In this document: positions 56,661 through 64,000 of the stretch, one piece after another
Layout: each line of letters starts with the position of its first letter
How positions within the stretch are numbered: the first letter of the stretch is position 1
Assembly: GCA_920105625.2 (NCBI GenBank)
Contig: OV050031.1
Coordinates: 134,126,014 to 134,190,013, forward strand
Length of the DNA: 64,000 nt
Direction: 5' to 3'
DNA from: Clusia tigrina
Lineage: Eukaryota > Arthropoda > Insecta > Diptera > Clusiidae
Position numbers and translations under genes: made by a program
The notes under the pieces: generated by a model
The model's database searches: none
What the model was told of the DNA's origin: nothing
The model's input: the letters and a program-made list of their open reading frames with translations, nothing else

Positions 56661-57169
56661 GTAACTATTTCCCACTCTTCATGAATCTAATCATCCACAG
56701 CTGATTTGAGGAATCTAGTTTTTCCCTATCCGTAAAATAATAATACTAATGTGAAAGTAAAATTTGCTATAGCCGACATGGGAGTAGTTACTCGTTGCGT
56801 AAAAATCAAAAATTTGAATTTGAAAGTGGTTGTAAATATATATTTTGAAGATTATTTTTGTTTCTTATGGAAGTTATGCTAAATATATATAAAATAAATA
56901 TTTTTTGTTATTTTCGCACCGCTCACGGGGTCCATAAAATTGCATGCTATCGAGATTTTTAATAACGAATATAACTAATAAAAATATTGTGTGTTTACGG
57001 AGTCTACGGGATACTTTTTATTGATCAACTTCTTGTGAATTTCTAATTAATAGTCTGAAGTATCAACAATCTTACTTAAAGATTCAAAAGTTAAATAAAT
57101 CGATACTGGGCATTTGTATGAGACTCTTCTCCCTATTGATGGAATTTTAATTTCAGAACTCTAAAGCCT
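56661..57169. other. AT-rich stretch without genes
   Basis: Nothing recognised. Confidence 0.5.
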
Positions 57170-57450
57170 TATGTTGTCGGTCTCCTTAACAAAGATTGGA
57201 ATAATGAATTGGATTCTAATGATTTATCAAATGTGATCAGTGAGAGTTATAATTTATAACGGTAACAGACCTAATGGAAGTAGCACATGTTAAAGCTTTG
57301 CTAAATAACAACTTCTTACATTTTCTTGTTAAATACCCTAAGCCATGTACAGTATGTAAAAAAAATACTTTATATCCCGTTTAACATAGCGATAAGATTA
57401 TCCACTTCGACGAAGAAAATAAAGTAGCCGATTGCCGTAACCAAATATTG
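57170..57450 (+). pseudogene. possible retroviral-type env relic
   Basis: A shifted plus-strand reading contains DLMEVAHVKALLNNN and YPKPCTVCKK, then KIIHFDEENKVADC. It recalls the middle of insect LTR-element envelope proteins. Stops at both sides; no leader or membrane span. Tentative. Confidence 0.35.
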
Positions 57451-58099
57451 TCATCTTTATTTTCGATGAAAAATTACCCAAGTATGCCACCACTGCAGAA
57501 ACCACACTAAACAGTTTCACGTTGAGGATGGAATCCGTATGGTTTCTCTGGGTTTACGTGTGGGTTTTCCAAACCCCAAATACGGCAGTTTTGCTTGTGA
57601 ACATAACCGCATAAATGGAAATGCATCTTATCTGAAAAAAAGAAATGTCTGGCGGATAATTTGCGTTGTTAGTTAACTTGTCAAACTCACGAACTTATGT
57701 ATTGTTATTTTTTTTTCGATTAAATTAATATATTGTAAGATCTAAATTCAGTTATATCTTTCTAATTAAGGAAAAAAATCTGAGCATCAACTGAAATATA
57801 AAAATATCGTTAATTCGTATTTTTCTTATTTTAATATCGTTAAATCGAAAATTCGATAAATCGAGAACTCCTGTAATTCGTAAAAAAATACTAGTCCCTT
57901 GCGTTTACGTACTATCCCACTGAATATACACAAGGTGAATTTAGTTACATGGTGACTGGAAACTGAATTTCGTGCCTCCAGAATTGTCAAACAATGTGCG
58001 ATTAGAAACTGTTCAAAATAACAAACTTCAATGGAATGGAGAAATTCATAAGAGCTGCTTAAAGTGATAAACAATTTATATAATTGTATATAATAGTAA
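57451..58099. other. AT-rich stretch without genes
   Basis: Short frames only. Confidence 0.5.
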
Positions 58100-58300
58100 T
58101 CGGTTTTTGCACACACATCTCCAGGACCATTTATGAAATCATTTGGCAAAAAGTGGTCTTCACAAATTACTGCCATTTCTTTTAAGTTTTCACCACATAC
58201 ATCGACTCACTGTTGTCGGAAATATTCATTTTTGGGAACACGGAAAAACAATCCATTTCCTTTGCCCGAGTATTTACTGTCAGCACACATTTCTTCTTTA
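58100..58300 (-). pseudogene. THAP-type zinc finger relic
   Basis: The minus-strand reading starts near 58292 with MCADSKYSGKGNGLFFRVPKN. It continues past a TGA to LKEMAVICEDHFLPNDFIN. FFRVPK and CEDHF correspond to the F.FPxD and CxxHF parts of THAP domains. The first Cys pair is incomplete and the Trp is a stop. THAP domains bind DNA in host regulators and P-type transposases; which of these this came from is not clear. Confidence 0.5.
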
Positions 58301-58438
58301 TTGTTAAAATTTCACAAATATAACAATTGAAAAACTCTTACTTAATAAAATCAAAATTCAATTTGCAATTGTTTGCATATTTGTTTTGATCGCATTTTTC
58401 TATACATTAACTTTTGACAACTAATACGGGAAATGTGG

Positions 58439-59026
58439 TTAACAAATGTTTTTTCTGGCAGTCACCATGAAAGTTTTTTTCTCCGTTGGGAGACGTAAAA
58501 TCCTCTGAGAGATCAGCAGGCTCCTGCCACTCTGGTACTGTGGGACTTCTCCGAAGAGGGCTACGACACTAAAATCGTCCTTTTCTACCCACATCCCTTG
58601 GAAAACGCTCTCTAGAGCAGACGTCGAGGTCGAGGCGCTTTGCTGCGAAAAGCTACCTCTCCTATTCTGCCGCATACAAGCGACTTTCTCTGGTTTTAAT
58701 TGCGCGATTCTTTCTAGCCTACGTAGTTCTTTTAGTACGTCTTTTGTATATCTTTGGAACGCCTTCCACTTTATAGCTGATGACGTAACTGTTTCGATAA
58801 GGCTAGTGGTTGTGAGATGAGTCCCAGTCCCTGCCTCCAATATCCACCGATTCGCATCGAATCTGGGACAGGTGTTGTGTTCTGCATCTTCACTCACTCT
58901 GCACGCCAGACACACCGGGTCTTCTACAATATTGAATCTATTCAAGTAGTGGCGAAGGCACCCATGGCCTGAAATGAGTTGCGTGGTGTAGAAGTCTGGG
59001 CACGGAAAGCCATTCTTGTACCACAA
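58439..59026 (-). pseudogene. R1-type ORF2 C-terminal domain
   Basis: A 195-codon frame. The zinc segment CLACRVSEDAEHNTC is followed by helical text and a Ser-rich tail, a usual end of R1-clade ORF2. Expected FxxCPRF is shortened (NTCPRF). Separated from the thumb by a frameshift near 59030. Confidence 0.7.
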
Positions 59027-59731
59027 TTTGATATATCTACCCTTGTCTGCCTCATCCTATTGTCTTTGCCATTTGCGCATCATCTGCTCTGTGGACTCTT
59101 CTATTTCGCCGTCGTTGGTCTTTCACATTGTGTTTTATATAGTTGAGCCAATCTCTCCGCCCTCATTGCATCCTGCGGGTTTCTCGCTATTTCCCCAGCG
59201 GCCTCATCCGGCACAGTTCTATATGCACTCACAACCCTAAGCGCGTTGATCCGAATTGCTTTCTTGAGAGGCTTAAGAGCCACGGAACTTCCACCACACC
59301 AGATTGGTGCCGCATATAGAGCACCGTAGACAATATAGAGCCACAGTAGACAATATTCGCCTTTTGCAATCTCGTGCTCCACCGATATTTGGTAATATAA
59401 TATGTTCGATAGGGCTGTAGCCACCCTACACACGTTGTCCGCAGTTCTCTTAGTGTGCTCCTTATAATTCAATCTTTGGTGAAGTAGGACTCCAAGATAC
59501 TTTTCCGAGCTCTGTGACCTAATGTTATTTCCCGCTTCCTTAATTGCTGTATTCGGTGGTTCTCCTTGGTGTTATGAGCACTGCCTCCGTTTTCTCTGCC
59601 ACGAGTTGCAGGCTGCGTTCGGGCAGCCAGAGTCGGATGCGTACGATTGCAGCATTGCAGGTAAGCTCAAGTGTTGAAACTCTTTTCGATGTGACGACTA
59701 TCGCGATGTCGTCAGCATATCCTACTATTGA
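58439..59731 (-). mobile_element. R1-type non-LTR element, 3' part (RT motif C to C-terminus)
   Basis: From 59731 down: SIVGYADDIAIVV (YADD at 59708-59719), thumb with LNYKEHTKRTADNVCRVA (59101-59472), YGALYAAPIW, then INALRVVSAYRTVPDEAAG. The zinc tail reads TTQLISGHGCLRHYLNRF and CLACRVSEDAEHN (58860-59000). It is the downstream half of the element whose upstream half is at 62287-63120. Confidence 0.8.
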
Positions 59732-61913
59732 TGATTTGAAGAAGATTAAAATTTACGAACAACTCTCTACTCCCTGTTTTTCAAAACATGACCTTATTTT
59801 TCTGACGCTTGATTTTACACTTAATATGAGAACCAAAGTTTTGAGATACCGAGATTTTAAAAATATTGACTACCAACATTTGTGTTCTAAACTTGACACT
59901 GTACAATGGAACTTGATATATTTTATGCCCTCAGTAAATGACAAAATGGAATATCTACAATCTAATATTAAATGTCTTTTTGATGAGTTTGTCCCAAAGA
60001 AAGTGCGCACCGTTGAGCATAAAGAGCAGCCTTGGTTTACTAATAAAATCAAGAATTTAATTAACATACGTGACACTGTATACAGGCGATGGAAGCGATA
60101 TAAGCTACATCTTCTATATGAAACTTACAGAAGTCTTAGAAGGCAGGTTACTAAAGATGTCAAAGCCGCTAAATACTCCCACTTCGGAAAAACATTTAGC
60201 AGTGCAGTAACCAGTAAACAAACATGGAGACATATTCGCAGCATAGGTATAGGGAATATTGCTACTTTTGGGAACATTACCATGGACCTAAATGATTTAA
60301 ATAGGAAATTTGTCAATCTTCCAATTGAAGCAGTGCAAAAGAATGCTTATGCAAACTGTTGTAGTTCTGTCTCCTCTGAAATTATGTTTGGGTTTTCTGG
60401 TGTTGACGAGTCAGATGTATTGGAGTGCTTTCTGGATAAAAAGTCAAATGCTTGTGGTACTGATGAGATTCACCCTCTCTTTGTTAAGGCCGTACTTCCT
60501 AAGCTGCTGCCAGTCATAACTCATATTTTTAATACTGTTATAACGACATCAACTTTCCCTAATTGTTGGAAGTTAGGGAAAATTATTCCAACCCTAAAGT
60601 CTGATAACGATTATAGACCAATTGCAATTTTACCGTACCTGTCCAAGGTATTTGAACTAGTAATGGCGAAACAATTAAAAAAGTATTTAGCAGACAATAA
60701 CATTATAACGGAACGACAGTCTGGGTTCATGCCAAGGAGGAGCTGCATGACGGCTCTGACTGATGTAGTGGAGAGTATTCGCGCATCACTTGACTTAAAT
60801 AGGGTGTCTTTCTTGGTATTATTGGAGCATTCAAAGGCATTTGACTGTGTTGACCACAATATTTTATGTACGAAGCTTCTGAGAATGTACAATTTCTCAT
60901 CCGGCGCAGTGAAATTGATAGAATCATACCTTACAGATAGAACCCAAGCGGTTTACCAACCCAGTCAGTGTGATGATGAGGCATCGGATTTCTTGTCGGT
61001 AGTGCGAGGTGTACCTCAGGGGTCCATATCGGGGCCTCTTCTTTTTTGTATATATATAAATGATCTACCGACTGCATTGCATGATTGTGATATTCATCTG
61101 TATGCTGATGACGTCCAACTTTACATAAGCTGTAAAAGGGACGAAATTATTAATTGTGTCACTCAAATTAATAATGACTTATTTAATGTTTATAACTGGG
61201 CAAAGAAAAATGGGCTTTGCCTTAATCCTGCTAAGTCAAAATGTTTAGTGACTTACAAGAAACACTTTGATACCACAATACTACCCAGTATTATAATGAA
61301 TGGGTCTGTGATTGAACGTGTAAACACTGCTAAAAACCTGGGAGTTATATTTGATGGCACTCTAACATGGCGTAACCACGTTGCTGCCACGGTTGGCAAA
61401 GTTTACGGTATGCTGCGTTCACTGTGGTCAACGCAATATTTCACCCCACAAGGAATCAGAATGCTGTTGGCTAAGGCCTACCTTCTCCCAACATTGCTGT
61501 ATTGTTGTGAAATTTTTGCGAATTGTGATGCAGCTAGCAAACGAAAGCTTAATGTCCTATTTAATAATATAACAAGGTATATTTATGGCTTGACTAGAAC
61601 ATATCATGTATCCACTTTATCAAGGCAAGTTTTTGGGATCACATTCGATCAACTCTTGGAGTCTAAGACTATCATCTTTCTTCACAAGATTATTTACACC
61701 CGGGAACCTCCATATTTGTTTAGATGTCTCAGGTTCACACGTTCCTGTCGTTGTAACCAACTTGTCCCGTGCAAGCACTCGTCTCTTATGTCTGATCGTC
61801 AGTTTTTCGTGTATGCAGTAAGACTCTGGAACTCACTTCCTGTACGGCTGCGAAGTATTGGCAACACTGTACAGTTCAGGAATGAACTTGAGGGCTACTT
61901 TCGGGCGCGGTGA
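59732..61913 (+). CDS. non-LTR reverse transcriptase ORF2, long open frame
   Basis: About 727 open codons with no stop. Order: endonuclease end (STPCFSKHDLIFL, where SDHD is usual), linker with PWFTNKIKNLI, fingers (SDNDYRPIAILPYLSKVFE, SGFMPRRSC), palm motif A (LVLLEHSKAFD), motif B (VVRGVPQGSISGPLLFCIY), motif C (LYADDVQLY, 61101-61112), thumb (AKNLGVIFDGTLTWRNH) and C-terminus (QFFVYAVRLWNSLPVRLR). The open frame extends upstream to 59544, but that part is antisense R1 sequence, so the true 5' end of this ORF is missing. The motif A Asp is Glu (60825-60827), which should kill polymerase activity. Confidence 0.88.
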
Positions 61914-62203
61914 ATTTCTGGGCAATCTGTATTGCTTTGTTCATAAATTGTGATCTGTATTTATCTTATTGTTTATTGTTTTGTTGTTATATTTTTTAAT
62001 TTAATATTTAAAGAGCGGAGAGTACGTTTAACAATATTTAATTTTAATTGTTTAAATCATCCACTTATATAATTTTATAATTTTAAAACTTTATAATTTT
62101 ATTTGTGTAAATCAATTTCTTTTATAATTAATATTTCATTTTACCTTGGAATGAATTGTTCCAGTTAAGTTAATTATTGAAAATATATATATACTTCATG
62201 TCG

Positions 62204-62242
62204 TTAGGACATCTTAAAACGGTTATTACCTTAATGTCCTAA
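62204..62242 (+). repeat. 3' hairpin of the CR1-group element
   Basis: TTAGGACAT (62204-62212) pairs with ATGTCCTAA (62234-62242) across 21 bases, just before the A/T tail. Such hairpins often serve in template recognition by non-LTR RTs (family knowledge). Confidence 0.7.
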
Positions 62243-62286
62243 GATCAATTTGTAGAGATAAATAAATAAAATAAATTAATAAATAA

Positions 62287-63120
62287 AAGTGGCATATTGT
62301 GGCATTTCGATATGAAGTACCCCATCATACATTATATCCCATCACCTTGTGGTATTTGTGCCTTCTTCTGTCTCGTACTGCAGTACTCTATCCCTGAAAT
62401 ATTCGCGTATGATTTTGACTAAATATGCAGGAGTCTCCAATGATATCAGCGCTTTTATGATGAGGTGCCACCTTGCGCTATTGAAAGCATTTCGGATATA
62501 CAAAGTGATCACCGCACAGTATCTCCGAGAATTTATACTGCCCTCCGTGGTGAGTGATATGATCGTTGTGACTCGTTTTATGGTGTCAATCGTTGATCTG
62601 CTGCGTCGGAATCAAAATTGATCCTTGATAGCTTTGGGTCGACTATGTTTTGTAAGCGGGCGCAGAGTATGCGTTAAAATACTTTGTCTGCAGTGTCCAG
62701 CATACATAAGCGCCTGACCTAATCTGGGTTCGTCCCGGACTTGAGCAAGAGAACCAGCCGTTGCTTTTTCCATTCCCCTGGAAAACAACCTTCTTTTAAG
62801 CACTCGGTATACATGCTTCCAAAGATTTGCGGACGCTCGTAAATTGCAAGCTTCAGAGCAATGTTCGGTATACCGTATAGTCCTGGCGCCTTCTTGTCTC
62901 CCATCCTAGTTGCCGCTTCTAGTACTTTCTGTGAGGTTACCTCCGGGAAATCAATGACCGGCACATCATACGCTGGAATTTCTTCCTGCATTGCAAATAA
63001 TGTCACCACTATATCCCTTAGCAGTACTAGGCATATTGGTTGCAGTGCCCTCGGACTGTGGACTTGCCGAATAATCACCTTATATTTAGATCAGCTACGA
63101 TGTCTACCAGTGCGTAGCCT
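62287..63120 (-). mobile_element. R1-type non-LTR element, 5' part (RT fingers and palm start)
   Basis: It reads FPEVTSQKVLEAATRMGDK, KAPGLYGIPNIALKLAI, MYTECLKEGCFPGEWKKQRLV (62719-63000). Shifted frames then give a NAFNSARWHLIIKAL-type palm (about 62480), FRDRVLQYETEEG and IMYDGVLHIEMPQYAT, which ends at 62287. The expected GVPQGSVLGPLLW is deleted near 62345. The frame resumes at 59731 with SIVGYADD. Confidence 0.8.
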
Positions 63121-64000
63121 GTTCTGATGGAACCTAATGTAATTGAAAGGTTCAGTCTCGATTTTCGCATACATGTCGACAACATACTGGTGTAAAAGTC
63201 TTTGACATTTCAGAATATGATTGTCTTGATTTTAACGAATCATCAAATTGTCCGGATAATAATTCTTTGCGCTGACCGTTTTATTTGAAATTACCGCAAA
63301 TGTAATTGAATTTTAAACTTTTTTAAAAAGTGTGTTACCCATTTGTGAGAATAAATTTAACTAACCAGTTGAATGATTGACCAACTTAATGTTAATTTGA
63401 TAGCCGTCTTCCCCTTGTGAAAACAAAATCGGATATTGCAAAGCATCGTAAGAGCGATAAAGTTCAGAGACACGTTGAAGTTGATCATTTCTACGATGAA
63501 GGACAATATCGCTCGCATAAACTTTTTCTCCAACGATTACTACTGCTACATCGTCTATTGTTGGTACATTGTATCTTTTGGCTGTCCAGCGGGCGATTTG
63601 TCAGCTCTTATTTGCAATTCTATGATTATCCGATGGCATTCTGTCGAATACCGTTTAAACCAGAGTCACCAATTCGTTTAAAACAGAGTCACCAATTCGT
63701 TGCGCTGATGAAAATAATTTTCTAAGACAGCAATTATTTCTCTTCGTACGTTCGGAGAAACAGAATTTCATCATTGGAATTTCCAAGAAAATAAATTTGC
63801 AAAAACTAATGAGAACTATCTCAAAATGGAAATAATGAACCGACACTGTGGTACACCTGACCTTGAATCTTGATATCAAAAGATGTCAAGTTAAAAGTTT
63901 TGTAAATATTACAATTGTCGTTTATTTCTTTAATTACCACAATCCTGGTATTTCAGTGTTGAATTTGAGTGCCTTGCAATGTTCACAAACTTTGTTCAAT
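63121..64000. other. no gene recognised
   Basis: AT-rich. A 23-bp tandem pair (GTTTAAA-CAGAGTCACCAATTC, 63653-63698) is the only structure seen. Confidence 0.5.

Larger units (their letters stand above)
59732..62286 (+). mobile_element. CR1/Jockey-group non-LTR element, 5'-truncated, inserted into the R1-type element
   Basis: It begins within the endonuclease tail and runs to a 3' end with a 9-bp hairpin (62204-62242) and an (AAAT)n-type tail (62256-62286). No clear target duplication. A decayed relative is at 4009-5580. Clade is uncertain between CR1-like and Jockey-like. Confidence 0.85.

Noticed and set aside
59544..59731. N-terminal 62 codons of the 789-codon frame as a real protein start
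   Set aside because: They are the antisense of R1-type RT; the true element begins near 59732.

Overview
This is eukaryotic, almost certainly insect and most likely higher-dipteran, nuclear DNA. Coding is broken by spliceosomal introns, and the repeats are those of flies: mariner, Jockey, I-like, LOA-like, R1-like, RTE-like, copia, BEL/Pao, Ty3/gypsy and env-bearing errantivirus elements. A tephritid-like fly would fit, but the species cannot be fixed from the sequence.

The only convincing host gene is a set of six exons (12636-14811, + strand) of a Munc13-4/BAIAP3-type protein (staccato/unc-13-4A in Drosophila). It has a C2 domain followed by the start of the MUN region. All six exons join in frame (621 codons) with GT/AG borders. 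No start or stop exon is visible, so the window probably lies inside this gene. If so, the flanking introns are at least 12.6 kb and 49 kb and are filled with transposons.

Layout: 1-2120 copia relic split by a mariner; 2350-3924 Jockey relic (-); 4009-5580 decayed CR1/Jockey-group copy (+); 5596-8500 LOA-type element (-); 8805-12400 gypsy gag/pol pieces and a 540-bp direct repeat; 12636-14811 host exons; 14920-15998 SINE-like and Harbinger-like relics; 16560-20670 a ~400-bp tandem repeat split by a Jockey element; 20960-24600 BEL/Pao; 24560-26560 I-like; 26560-27570 RTE-like (-); 28232-35271 complete errantivirus-type provirus with two LTRs and a CACG target duplication; 35655-44335 LOA-type element (-) carrying a nested gypsy element (38549-42585) and a solo LTR (35919-36484); 45289-46272 second mariner; 46640-47910 LOA-like; 48170-50720 copia relic containing a decayed gene of an arthropod multicopy family; 50792-51485 inverted-repeat element; 52060-54690 errantivirus relic (-); 54692-55505 LOA tail; 55715-56010 copia RNase H relic; 56230-56660 non-LTR tail; 57170-57450 possible env relic; 58100-58300 THAP-like; 58439-63120 R1-type element (-) split by a CR1-group element (59732-62286, +).

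The window is thus a nested insertion landscape, and several insertions can be ordered by target duplications and interrupted reading frames. I saw no previously undescribed functional system. The most unusual items are the nested structures, a chimeric open frame spanning two opposed retrotransposons, a long RT frame that lacks its first catalytic Asp, and the decayed multicopy arthropod gene.
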